Source of the DNA: Alphaproteobacteria bacterium
GTDB lineage: Bacteria > Pseudomonadota > Alphaproteobacteria > RF32 > CAG-239
NCBI GenBank assembly: GCA_017480745.1
Contig: JAFUSA010000023.1
Span: forward strand, 1 to 64,000
Length of the DNA: 64,000 nucleotides
Reading direction: 5' to 3'
In this document: positions 1 to 7,032 of the stretch, in pieces
How positions within the stretch are numbered: the first letter of the stretch is position 1
Layout of the letters: the number at the start of each line of letters is the position of its first letter
Notes under the pieces: model-generated
The model's database searches: none
Told to the model about the DNA's origin: nothing
The model's input: only the letters and a program-made list of their open reading frames with translations
Made by a program: the position numbers and the translations under genes

Positions 1-102
1 GAGAGTGTCCCACCCGATCCCATTCCGAACTCGGTCGTTAAACCTCTTATCGCCTATGGTACTTTGTCTTAAGACACGGGAGAGTCGGTCGTCGCCGGTT
101 CT
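1..102 (+). rRNA. rrf: 5S ribosomal RNA, 5' end cut by the window
   Basis: The first hundred bases read as the body and 3' end of a 5S rRNA: the conserved CCGAACTC loop B/C motif near 26-33, the GGTACT/AAGAC helix IV-V region at 58-75 and a GGGAGAGTCGGTCGTCGCC 3' segment at 78-97. About 10-15 bases of the 5' end lie outside the window. It is presumably the last gene of an rRNA operon reading into the window. The 3' end is set to about one or two bases' uncertainty. Confidence 0.93.
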
Positions 103-150
103 TCTGATTACTACTCCTCCTTTCCTTATCTCCTTTGTTTTTTTCTTCTT

Positions 151-171
151 AACCACTGTCGTGGTTTTTTT
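151..171 (+). terminator. intrinsic terminator of the rRNA operon
   Basis: CCAC (153-156) and GTGG (161-164) form a short stem with loop TGTC, followed by seven T. It lies about 50 bases after the 5S gene, inside a strongly pyrimidine-rich stretch (about 104-215), so it most simply ends rRNA transcription. Confidence 0.65.
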
Positions 172-213
172 GTTTTTTTATTCCTCCTCTTTTTTTATTT
201 ATTTCTTTTTTTC

Positions 214-241
214 TTGACTCTTGTTTGGTTTTATATTATAA
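214..241 (+). promoter_or_regulatory. promoter of leader RNA A
   Basis: TTGACT (214-219), 16-base spacer, TTATAA (236-241). The same arrangement, TTGACn plus 16 bases plus a TAnnAT-like box, precedes nearly every other leader copy in the window. Confidence 0.7.
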
Positions 242-246
242 TTACT

Positions 247-445
247 CCATAACTTCGGTTAGGAGCCTTGAACAGCTCTTAGTACATTTGATGTTGAGAC
301 ATCATTATAAGGATATCAATTATCTCCGACTTGGGTTGGGGAGCCTGCAATGGATGTTCAGAGTGTTTGCTCAAAGATTGTGGGGATCGTTTAATGTACT
401 ATGATTGTTCAACTCCCCTGCCGCCGTTTAGGTGGCATGTTTTTA
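247..445 (+). ncRNA. structured leader RNA, class 2, copy A (ends in intrinsic terminator)
   Basis: Readable helices: UAAC-UUCG-GUUA tetraloop hairpin (250-261); GAGC/GCUC hairpin (263-278) whose loop UUGAACA (268-274) is complementary to UGUUCAA (406-412); AGUACAUU (281-288) with AAUGUACU (393-400); GAUGU/ACAUC hairpin (290-303); conserved CUCC...GGAG hairpin (324-343); CCUGCAAU (344-351) with AUUGUGGG (377-384); small GAGU/GCUC hairpin (361-372); terminator TGCCGCC/GGTGGCA (419-437) with a T run. The same helices occur with different sequence in the copies at 28817 and 60695, so pairing is supported by covariation. It precedes an unknown two-gene operon, not a pilin. Confidence 0.8.
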
Positions 446-472
446 TTGCATATTAAAAATAGGAGATATGAT

Positions 473-1447
473 ATGAACTATGAAGAAAAAAACAATTTAG
501 CTTTAAAGCCTCAAAAAACATGGGAGAGTAATCATTTAAACTTGAAACCAGATGATATGAAAAAATGGTTAACTAAATCTCCAGCCGCGATTAAGGAGCA
601 ACTTACAGCACAAGGAAATATTTTTACTACGCTCCTTTCGTATTCAAGAAGTGTTAATAATGGTTTTTGTGAGGCTGAAAGCGAAATGAATCCGGCAAAT
701 TATGCAGCTAAAATGATCTCTAATTTGTTGCAAGAATATCAAGATCCGGCTAAAAAAATGGAAATGGAAGAGGCTGGAATTGATAAAAAATTTATTCAGA
801 ACTTGATGGAAGATGTGAAGGTTTCTCGTCTTAATGATCCGCAAAATTGTGATGGGAAGATTAGTTCTGAACTCAGTATAACGATGGATAGTGTTGAGAA
901 TGGTTGGAAGCGTGAAAAAGAGCACGAAAGGAACATAGAGCTCGCTGCCAATCGAGCGTATGAGTTAAGATTGTTAAAACAGCAAACACAAGAACTGATG
1001 CAGGATAAACCTCGTTTAGATGCAGAAACGTATGAAAGATTGCAACAAGGCATAACTTATAAAGAAAATAGAGCTTATGATGATTTAAAAGAGCTGGGAG
1101 TCACGCCGGAGGAAGCATTTAAAGCCTTAAAACAACGTGAAATTAACGAATATAATCAAAGGAAAACGGAAGACCAAAAAGGACAAGAAAGTCGCACAGC
1201 AGCTGTGCAACGTGGAGATGTTATTACAACGTATGATCCGAATGATAAAGATAGCACGGGGCATTATAATAATGTTCGTCATTATTATGCAAAGGAAGAT
1301 GGTAGCTTGAAACCAATTTCAAAAGAAATGGCTGGCGAAATATTGAAAGGAAAACAATCACCGAATCACGAACAAAGTATTACAAACGGACAAAAAATTG
1401 ATGCCAAAGCAATTATGAATTATGCTAAAATAGATTATGGTCGGTAA
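473..1447 (+). CDS. unknown cytoplasmic protein, 324 aa
   Basis: I do not recognise the family. The start at 473 is chosen because AGGAGATATGAT directly precedes it; an upstream in-frame ATG at 401 lies inside the leader RNA, before its terminator, and is unlikely. There is no signal peptide or membrane segment. The protein is hydrophilic, rich in Glu, Lys, Asn and Gln, and residues about 135-240 look helical or coiled-coil, with charged Glu/Lys/Gln-rich stretches. Its stop codon overlaps the next gene by one base, so the two are probably translationally coupled. Expression should pass through leader RNA A and its terminator, the same arrangement used for pilin genes elsewhere in the window. 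Confidence 0.7.
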   Translation: MNYEEKNNLALKPQKTWESNHLNLKPDDMKKWLTKSPAAIKEQLTAQGNIFTTLLSYSRSVNNGFCEAESEMNPANYAAKMISNLLQEYQDPAKKMEMEEAGIDKKFIQNLMEDVKVSRLNDPQNCDGKISSELSITMDSVENGWKREKEHERNIELAANRAYELRLLKQQTQELMQDKPRLDAETYERLQQGITYKENRAYDDLKELGVTPEEAFKALKQREINEYNQRKTEDQKGQESRTAAVQRGDVITTYDPNDKDSTGHYNNVRHYYAKEDGSLKPISKEMAGEILKGKQSPNHEQSITNGQKIDAKAIMNYAKIDYGR

Positions 1448-1962
1448 TGATGAAGATATCATTAGAAAGATTAAATGCCTTACGTGGAATTAAAACAACT
1501 AAGCCATCAGCACAACCAAACAAAAATCCTGATGGTTATTCTCCACCTGTCAATACCGATGATTCTGTTAACGCAACACCAAGTATGCCGGCAAAACCAA
1601 ATAACAGTGAACAGGTAGAAATACCGTGTAAAAATTATACTGATGAAGAAGGGCATTTTGCTTATATAGATGCTCGCACCGATAAGATAGTGCATGTTAA
1701 TTTGAATAATGGCAAAGTTTATACGCAAGATGAAGTTAAACAGCTAAGCCTAAAATATGCAGTTCGGGAGTTAGGAACCGACTACCAAACCTTAAAATGG
1801 CAAGATGTGGTTAATGAAAATACTTCGTATGATCAATTTGGCAGTCCTATATTTAACCAAAGCGAGATTGAAATCGCCATGCAAAATAAAAAAACAGGTG
1901 TTGATAGTGGAGCATCATCTGAAAATGAAGTTGAGATGGACCCTTGGGGACTTCCGCTATAA
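1447..1962 (+). CDS. unknown protein, 171 aa, second gene of the leader-A operon
   Basis: The sequence TAATGATG at 1445-1452 gives a stop/start overlap with the upstream gene; either of two adjacent ATGs could serve. There is no signal peptide or membrane segment. Residues about 15-60 are Pro/Asn/Ser-rich and look disordered; residues 62-130 have the only compact composition (NYTDEEGHFAYID onward). The protein ends in an acidic tail with MDPWGLPL. I do not recognise a family. Coupling to the preceding unknown gene and the shared leader RNA suggest that the two proteins act together, but nothing in the sequence says how. Confidence 0.65.
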   Translation: MMKISLERLNALRGIKTTKPSAQPNKNPDGYSPPVNTDDSVNATPSMPAKPNNSEQVEIPCKNYTDEEGHFAYIDARTDKIVHVNLNNGKVYTQDEVKQLSLKYAVRELGTDYQTLKWQDVVNENTSYDQFGSPIFNQSEIEIAMQNKKTGVDSGASSENEVEMDPWGLPL

Positions 1963-2107
1963 ACTTAATAACATGAGTTGCATATTTTAGTGATGTATGA
2001 AAAATTGTTTGTGATAGGATTAAGTATCCAATAGACAATAAAGCAATTCCGTTTAGGGTTCACTGTTTGTAAGAACTTGTAAGAGTAGAGTTTTTATCGT
2101 TTCTTAT

Positions 2108-2156
2108 AAAACAGTATAAATACTACTTGTAATAAAGAGTATTTATACTGTTTTTT
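2108..2156. terminator. bidirectional intrinsic terminator between convergent genes
   Basis: A 17-bp perfect inverted repeat: AAAACAGTATAAATACT (2108-2124) and its complement (2138-2154), with T runs on both sides. It serves the + operon ending at 1962 and the - strand prepilin gene ending at 2163. Confidence 0.85.
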
Positions 2157-2162
2157 GTTCAT

Positions 2163-2819
2163 CTATTTAAATAAAAATCCAATAAAAGCATCATTAATAG
2201 AACACATTCTTATTGCAATATCTAATGGTACAGGAATACCAATTGAACCACCAACATGTGCTTCTGAATATCGACCGGTTTCGACTCCATCGTTGCAAGT
2301 ATTAGAATGGTGCCAACAATTATCACCATAACCCTTTGTTTGAACATTCACAGTTAACCCTACAAACCCGGAAGAAACATTACTCCAGTCTAATGTTACC
2401 AATTCAATACATGCTTCTTGGGGGACCTGATAAAATCCGATTTCAAATGATTTTTGCGGATAAGGCCCTTGTGTCATTCCCGAAATATACATTTCTCCAA
2501 AAGATCCCTGATATTTACTACCATTAATAACTTCATCAGGTACAAGCTTGGCTTTTTTAATTACGGCATTTGTTAAACCGCTAAAATCTTTTTGCGGAGC
2601 GAAAAAAGTGCGAATATTTTGCGATATTTGCGACACTTGTTCAATGGTTTTGTTGATTTTATATTTCATCATCGCCTTTGAATATCCGGCGATACCACCG
2701 ACAGACAAAACACCGATTATTGCAAGAACGCCCAACATTTCAATCATTGAACGACCGGATTGACTCTCTCGCCCCTTGCGGTAGAGAGAATCATTATTTT
2801 TTATTTTTAAGTTCTTCAT
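2163..2819 (-). CDS. type IV prepilin-like protein (cassette 1)
   Basis: 218 aa. Residues 22-51 hold the class III signal: G22, R23 at mature position +1, E27 at +5, then a hydrophobic helix MLGVLAIIGVLSVGGIAGY as in type IV pilins and type II secretion pseudopilins. The leader peptide of 22 residues contains an imperfect palindrome at DNA level (CTCTC...GAGAG around a CGCAAGGGGC core). The C-terminal domain shares the PQEACIEL and DW motifs with the five other prepilins here; a second Cys near the C-terminus could close a pilin D-loop. It is a single-gene unit with its own promoter, class 1 leader RNA and an AAGGAA ribosome binding site. No pilus assembly genes are in the window, so pilus versus secretion use is open. 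Confidence 0.85.
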   Translation of the reverse strand: MKNLKIKNNDSLYRKGRESQSGRSMIEMLGVLAIIGVLSVGGIAGYSKAMMKYKINKTIEQVSQISQNIRTFFAPQKDFSGLTNAVIKKAKLVPDEVINGSKYQGSFGEMYISGMTQGPYPQKSFEIGFYQVPQEACIELVTLDWSNVSSGFVGLTVNVQTKGYGDNCWHHSNTCNDGVETGRYSEAHVGGSIGIPVPLDIAIRMCSINDAFIGFLFK

Positions 2820-2855
2820 AATAGATTTCCTTCCATATAATTTATTGTTTTGATA

Positions 2856-3030
2856 TTAAAATAACCGCCTGATAAGACGGTCGGAAGTTGCAAACTATTA
2901 CATAATCAATAGTGCGAGCTATTTGACATATCTTATTCACCCACCTTCCAACCATAAAGTCGGAAATCTTCACGTCTGTTACGACGATTACGTAAGAGGT
3001 TTGCACACCTCAGATAATTACCTTATCCTA
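2856..3030 (-). ncRNA. structured leader RNA, class 1, copy E
   Basis: RNA runs from about 3030 down to a terminator (ACCG...CGGT, 2864-2881, then a U run). A GAGGU/ACCUC hairpin has loop GUGCAA; the loop-side segment UGCAAAC (2999-3005) is complementary to GUUUGCA (2889-2895). UUACGUAAU (2987-2995) pairs with AUUAUGUAA (2898-2906) including one G-U. A CGUC/GACG hairpin and the conserved UUCCGAC...GUUGGAA hairpin follow. The GGUUGGAAG strand can alternatively pair with CUUCCGACC beside the terminator. The pairings differ in sequence from the copies at 50731 and 55506 but are preserved. Confidence 0.78.
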
Positions 3031-3035
3031 ATTAT

Positions 3036-3063
3036 ATACTATCACAAAAAATGCAAAAGTCAA
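3036..3063 (-). promoter_or_regulatory. promoter of leader RNA E and prepilin cassette 1
   Basis: Reading on the - strand: TTGACT (3063-3058), 16-base spacer, TAGTAT (3041-3036). Confidence 0.75.
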
Positions 3064-3113
3064 ATAAAAAATGCAAGATAAGAAAAATTTACGACATACA
3101 ACGTAGTTAAAAA

Positions 3114-4868
3114 TTATTTTTTGTAAGCGGCGTCAACAATGCTTTTTTGTTTTTCCAAATCAAAATCGGCCTTAATATTCAACTGCGGAGCAATAGCGGT
3201 TATAATATTTTTGCTGACCGGAACAGCATTCCATCCGGCTGTGGTAAAGCCATAAGTTTCTTTTGAAGCCTTCGGGTCATCCATTACAACAATCAAAGCA
3301 TATTGAGGATTAGACTCCGGAAAAGCAGAAATAAACGTTGCCATACTTTTTTTATGATTATAGCGTCCATTTTCCAACTTATCAGCAGTTCCTGTTTTAC
3401 CTATTACCTGATATCCTTCAACATTTGCGCGTTTACCGGTGCCGCGTGAAACTACCGCACGTAATAATTCACGCATGGAATCTGACGTTTTTTGCGAAAC
3501 AACGCGTTTTCCTTTATGTTTACCGTCATTAAGTAAAGTAGGTTGATGATACATACCGCCGTTAACCATGGCTGAGAAAGCAGTGATAATGTGCAACGGT
3601 GTGGAAGAGATACCGTAACCATAACTGATAGTAGCCATTGAAACATCGCCCCAGCGTTTTTCACTTAAAAATTGCGGTTTAGCGATTTCCGGTAACTCAA
3701 ATTCATCTAAAGCTTTGTCCATATTGATGTTTTGCAAAAATTCACGCTGATATTTTTTGCCAACTTGCATAACTTCCAATGTAGAGCCGATATTTGATGA
3801 TTCGGCTAAAATATCTGCGGGTGTCAGCTGTCCATGTGAGCCGTGCGGATCAGTTACACGCAAGCGTCCGACATAAATTGCGTGCGATGTATCAAATCTA
3901 TCGGTAACTTTTACCTTGCCACTTTCCAAACTGAGTGCTGTATTAAATACTTTGAACACCGAACCTGCTTCATAAATGCCTTTGGTGGCAAAATTGAACA
4001 TTGCACGTTCACCAACTTTAATATTCTCATTAGGGTCATAATCCGGAACAGAGGATAATGCCACCACATGCCCTGTTCTAACATCCATCAAAATGGCAGC
4101 CGCTCCTTCGGCATTAAATTGCTTTACTCCGGCAACAAGTTCGTCACGAATAGTATTCTGCACTCCTAAATCAACGGATAAGGTTAACGGTTTTGTTGAG
4201 GTAGTGAGACGTTCGTTCATATATTTTTCAATACCGGAAATTCCTTCATTATCAATATCGGTATTGCCTAAAATATGTGCAAATAAATTTTTATGCGGAT
4301 ATATGCGCTTTTCGCAGTTTTCAAATTCAAGTTCAGGAATCCCTAAGGCGTTAACCTGTGCCTGTTGTGATGGTGAAAGGTTTCTTTTTAAATAAACAAA
4401 CGTGCTTTTGCGTTCTAATAAGGATAAAAGGTGTTCATAAGTTTCATCAGGAAAAATATAATTTAACTTTTCGGCAACATCTTGCGGATTTTTAATTTTT
4501 TTGGCGTTGGCATGAAGATTAACTGTTGGCAAAGATGTTGCAATGATTTCTCCGTTGCGGTCTAAAATATCAGCACGTTTTACCGGATTTTTGAAACGTA
4601 TAACATTTTCATCGTTTTGTTCTGAAATAGCGGTATCAATATTTATTCCGTTGCCTAAACAAACATAACTTACGCGAATACATAAAGCCAAATAAATTGT
4701 GGCAAAACAACACATAGCGAAAAATATACGCTGACGACAGGTCAAAACATTATCGTTTTCTGTTGTGTAGCTTTTGGAAGAAACAGGGCGTCGCGAGATT
4801 TTTATCTCCTGCCCGGGATGATAATAATTTTCCTGTTTGCGCTTAGAAAAACTTACGTTGAAACCCAT
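3114..4868 (-). CDS. ftsI: septal peptidoglycan transpeptidase (class B PBP, FtsI)
   Basis: 584 aa. The sequence shows a basic N-terminal cytoplasmic tail, one membrane segment at about 48-71, a PBP dimer/pedestal region, then the transpeptidase domain with SVFK (303-306, catalytic Ser303), SSN (357-359) and KTGT (491-494). These three motifs define penicillin-binding enzymes that cross-link peptidoglycan in the periplasm. Position directly after ftsL and rsmH in a dcw cluster identifies it as FtsI/PBP3. The gene start lies one base after the ftsL stop. In most proteobacteria murE and murF follow ftsI; here the operon ends and a prepilin cassette on the same strand comes next, so the cluster has been broken. 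Confidence 0.95.
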   Translation of the reverse strand: MGFNVSFSKRKQENYYHPGQEIKISRRPVSSKSYTTENDNVLTCRQRIFFAMCCFATIYLALCIRVSYVCLGNGINIDTAISEQNDENVIRFKNPVKRADILDRNGEIIATSLPTVNLHANAKKIKNPQDVAEKLNYIFPDETYEHLLSLLERKSTFVYLKRNLSPSQQAQVNALGIPELEFENCEKRIYPHKNLFAHILGNTDIDNEGISGIEKYMNERLTTSTKPLTLSVDLGVQNTIRDELVAGVKQFNAEGAAAILMDVRTGHVVALSSVPDYDPNENIKVGERAMFNFATKGIYEAGSVFKVFNTALSLESGKVKVTDRFDTSHAIYVGRLRVTDPHGSHGQLTPADILAESSNIGSTLEVMQVGKKYQREFLQNINMDKALDEFELPEIAKPQFLSEKRWGDVSMATISYGYGISSTPLHIITAFSAMVNGGMYHQPTLLNDGKHKGKRVVSQKTSDSMRELLRAVVSRGTGKRANVEGYQVIGKTGTADKLENGRYNHKKSMATFISAFPESNPQYALIVVMDDPKASKETYGFTTAGWNAVPVSKNIITAIAPQLNIKADFDLEKQKSIVDAAYKK

Positions 4869-4869
4869 T

Positions 4870-5238
4870 TTATTTCTTCTTAACTTCTGCTTTTACCAAG
4901 GTTGTTAAATTTTTATTATCTTTACGGATTGCGCTTGTGTTGCGATCATTCTCGTAATTGAATTGTAACGCGGAATAGTTAATAATTTGTTCAGGTTTTG
5001 CATTTTCAAGAGATAATTGTTCATAAGCTAATTTGCGTAATCTATCTGGAGTATTAAAGTGGCTCCATTCGGCTTTCAATACATGAATATCGGCAATATC
5101 TTTTTGAATATTGCTATTAATAGTTGCCAAACGGCGTTCTAACACTTGTACTCTGTTTTTAAGCACAGAAGAACTAAGCGCTACCACCAAAGTAAGGGTA
5201 AACCATAATACTACCATCGCCGTTTTAATACTATCCAT
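4870..5238 (-). CDS. ftsL: cell division protein FtsL-like
   Basis: 122 aa, bitopic: a short N-terminus, one membrane helix at about residues 7-25, then a heptad-like stretch (about 28-60) typical of the FtsL coiled coil. Sequence conservation in this family is low; the call rests on topology, length and the position between rsmH and ftsI, with six bases separating it from rsmH and one from ftsI. FtsL would act with FtsB and FtsQ in the divisome and activate FtsI/FtsW. Confidence 0.85.
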   Translation of the reverse strand: MDSIKTAMVVLWFTLTLVVALSSSVLKNRVQVLERRLATINSNIQKDIADIHVLKAEWSHFNTPDRLRKLAYEQLSLENAKPEQIINYSALQFNYENDRNTSAIRKDNKNLTTLVKAEVKKK

Positions 5239-5243
5239 AGCTT

Positions 5244-6158
5244 CTATCTCCTTATCGCATATCTGAGTTTTGCCGAGCGTGCACGCGGGTTAGATTCGCA
5301 CTCGGCTTTTGTTGGTTCAATTATTTTTGCCACAGTTGCAAACAAACTGCTGTCTTGCACCAGTTCCGGTGCGTATTTTGAAACGCGGATTCTCTTTCCG
5401 CCGTTTTCTTTCATAAAATTCTTAACAATCCGGTCTTCTAATGAATGAAAATCAACCACAACCAAACGACCACCTGATATCAAGCGATTTGCGGCTCCTT
5501 TAATTCCGCGTTCTAATTCACCCAACTCATCGTTGACAGCAATGCGCAACGCTTGAAAAGTGCGAGTTGCCGGATCTATTTCACCATGGTGCTTATGAAT
5601 AACCGTATAAACAATTTCGGCTAACTCTGTCGTGCTTTCAATATATTTATGGCGCCTATAATCAACAATTTTTTGCGCAATTTGCCGCGACTTACGCTCA
5701 TCACCGTATTGATAAAGCAAATCGGCTAATTCTTTTTCGCCATAATTATTAACAATATCTTGGGCAGAAATTCCCTCGCACGACATACGCATATCAAGCT
5801 TTGCCTCTTTGGCAAAAGAAAAACCGCGTTCGGCATCATCAAACTGCATGGAAGAAACACCAATATCAAACACTGCTCCGTTTATTTTTTCCGGCACTAA
5901 ATCGGCAAAATTACCAAAACAACCGGCTCTAAAATCAAAGCGTTCGCCATACATGTTTTTCATTTCATTAGCGCGTGTTTTCACGGTTGGATCTCGATCA
6001 ATGGCAATAACTTTGCAGTTGGCAGATTCTAATATAGCTTTTGAATACCCGCCGTTTCCGAAAGTCGCATCAACATAAACTTCCCCATTCTGTGGGTTTA
6101 AGGCCTGTAAAACCTCACCTAACATAACCGGAATATGTCTGCTTTTTAGTTCCGTCAT
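5244..6158 (-). CDS. rsmH: 16S rRNA (cytosine1402-N4)-methyltransferase
   Basis: 304 aa, the usual length. Family motifs: HIPVMLGEVL at the N-terminus, the SAM-binding VDATFGNGGYS (about residues 30-40), FDIGVSSMQFD and the RGFSF segment, and VVDFHSLEDRIVK near residue 235. RsmH (MraW) methylates N4 of C1402 in the ribosomal P site. Its start codon overlaps the mraZ stop by one base, the standard mraZ-rsmH arrangement. Confidence 0.97.
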   Translation of the reverse strand: MTELKSRHIPVMLGEVLQALNPQNGEVYVDATFGNGGYSKAILESANCKVIAIDRDPTVKTRANEMKNMYGERFDFRAGCFGNFADLVPEKINGAVFDIGVSSMQFDDAERGFSFAKEAKLDMRMSCEGISAQDIVNNYGEKELADLLYQYGDERKSRQIAQKIVDYRRHKYIESTTELAEIVYTVIHKHHGEIDPATRTFQALRIAVNDELGELERGIKGAANRLISGGRLVVVDFHSLEDRIVKNFMKENGGKRIRVSKYAPELVQDSSLFATVAKIIEPTKAECESNPRARSAKLRYAIRR

Positions 6159-6625
6159 TATTCTGCCTCACGTTTAATGTTGAGTGAAGGACGGTTTTTC
6201 AATACTTCGGCACGAATCCGAGCTTCTTCTTTTTGCCAATTTTGAGGATTCCAAATTTGGAACTTACGACCTTTGCCGACAAACACGGCCGTATCAGTAA
6301 TTTGCGCGTGTTGTAAAAGTTTTTCACTTAAATTTATTCGTCCGGTGCTGTCAAATGTAAAGCGACGAGCATCCCCGAACACTAAATTGGTTAAATTGTC
6401 CTGTGTTTCCGAAAAAAAGTCGGTAGCATTTTCAATGTCGGTAGCAAGTTTGTCCAAGGTTTCTTCCAAACAACCTTCAATACAAGGCGCGGATAAACTG
6501 CGGTAACAAACTATTTCACTGGATAACTCTTTAACTATGGCCCGGTAATCTGACGGCAAGGAAACGCGCCCTTTGGCGTCGACCTTGTTTATTATGGTAT
6601 CCATAAAGAGAAAAACTTTCCTCAT
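6158..6625 (-). CDS. mraZ: transcriptional regulator MraZ
   Basis: 155 aa with two SpoVT-AbrB-like half domains: NKVDAKGRVSLPSDYR (about residues 13-28) and FDSTGRINLSEKLLQHA in the second half. MraZ is a ring-forming DNA-binding repressor of the dcw cluster. I chose the start at 6625 because AAGGA lies seven bases upstream; an internal ATG at 6604 would match the shorter N-terminus of other MraZ proteins and is possible. Four 10-bp direct repeats upstream (6660-6699) fit its operator. Confidence 0.93.
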   Translation of the reverse strand: MRKVFLFMDTIINKVDAKGRVSLPSDYRAIVKELSSEIVCYRSLSAPCIEGCLEETLDKLATDIENATDFFSETQDNLTNLVFGDARRFTFDSTGRINLSEKLLQHAQITDTAVFVGKGRKFQIWNPQNWQKEEARIRAEVLKNRPSLNIKREAE

Positions 6626-6659
6626 GTCAGATTCCTTGAACTATTACCAACTATTACTA

Positions 6660-6699
6660 ATGGTATAGCATGGTATTTTATGGGATTCAATGGGAAATT
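6660..6699 (-). promoter_or_regulatory. MraZ operator: four tandem 10-bp boxes
   Basis: On the + strand the boxes are ATGGTATAGC, ATGGTATTTT, ATGGGATTCA and ATGGGAAATT, exactly in 10-bp register, 35-75 bases upstream of the mraZ start. MraZ proteins are known to bind tandem TGG(G)-type boxes with a 10-bp period in mra promoters, so autoregulation of the dcw cluster is likely. Confidence 0.8.
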
Positions 6700-6856
6700 T
6701 TAGTAAAAATTTAATTGTTCGCTTTTTGTTCGAAAAAAGTTTTAAGGCAAAAATAAAATATTGCGTAAAATCAAAACGATATTATGGGGTAAAAAAGTTT
6801 AAAAAATTAACAATGCCTTAGGATATTTTTTTGCATAGGTATTTTTCGGAGAAAAA

Positions 6857-6890
6857 TAAAACAGTCGACTTGTTAAAGACGGCTGTTTTA
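6857..6890. terminator. intrinsic terminator, probably the end of a lost cassette
   Basis: TAAAACAGTCG (6857-6867) pairs with CGGCTGTTTTA (6880-6890), flanked by T runs on both strands. It sits just beyond a leader-RNA remnant on the - strand and resembles the terminator after prepilin cassette 1 (AAAACAG...CTGTTTT). Confidence 0.65.
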
Positions 6891-6910
6891 TAAGATTTAT
6901 AACATTCAAT

Positions 6911-7000
6911 GTAAACTTCCTTTCATTGTTGTTGATACTATATTAAAACAACCGCCCGATAAAGGCGGCCGGAAGTTGACAACTATTGATACAAAAACTG
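6911..7000 (-). ncRNA. remnant of a class 1 leader RNA (3' half only), prepilin gene lost
   Basis: Reading on the - strand, 6978-6952 carries AACTTCCGGCCGCC and the terminator CCGCC/GGCGG with U run as in complete class 1 leaders, followed by the ribosome-binding segment GAAAGGAAGTTTAC (6924-6911) that in other cassettes directly precedes the prepilin start codon. Here no prepilin ORF follows; only about 20 bases separate it from the terminator at 6857-6890. The 5' half with promoter and long-range helix partners is missing. I read it as a decayed cassette downstream of the HAD gene. Confidence 0.75.
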
Positions 7001-7032
7001 CCAACAATATACAAATTACATACTAAAAATTT

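Noticed and set aside
401-472. N-terminal extension of the 324-aa protein from ATG 401
   Set aside because: The segment lies inside the leader RNA helices and terminator; a good ribosome binding site precedes ATG 473.
2856-3030. T-box, SAM-II, c-di-GMP or other known riboswitch
   Set aside because: None of the conserved cores I know (T-box GGUGGNACC, c-di-GMP GNRA-receptor pair, SAM-II pseudoknot) can be found; loops vary while helices are kept.
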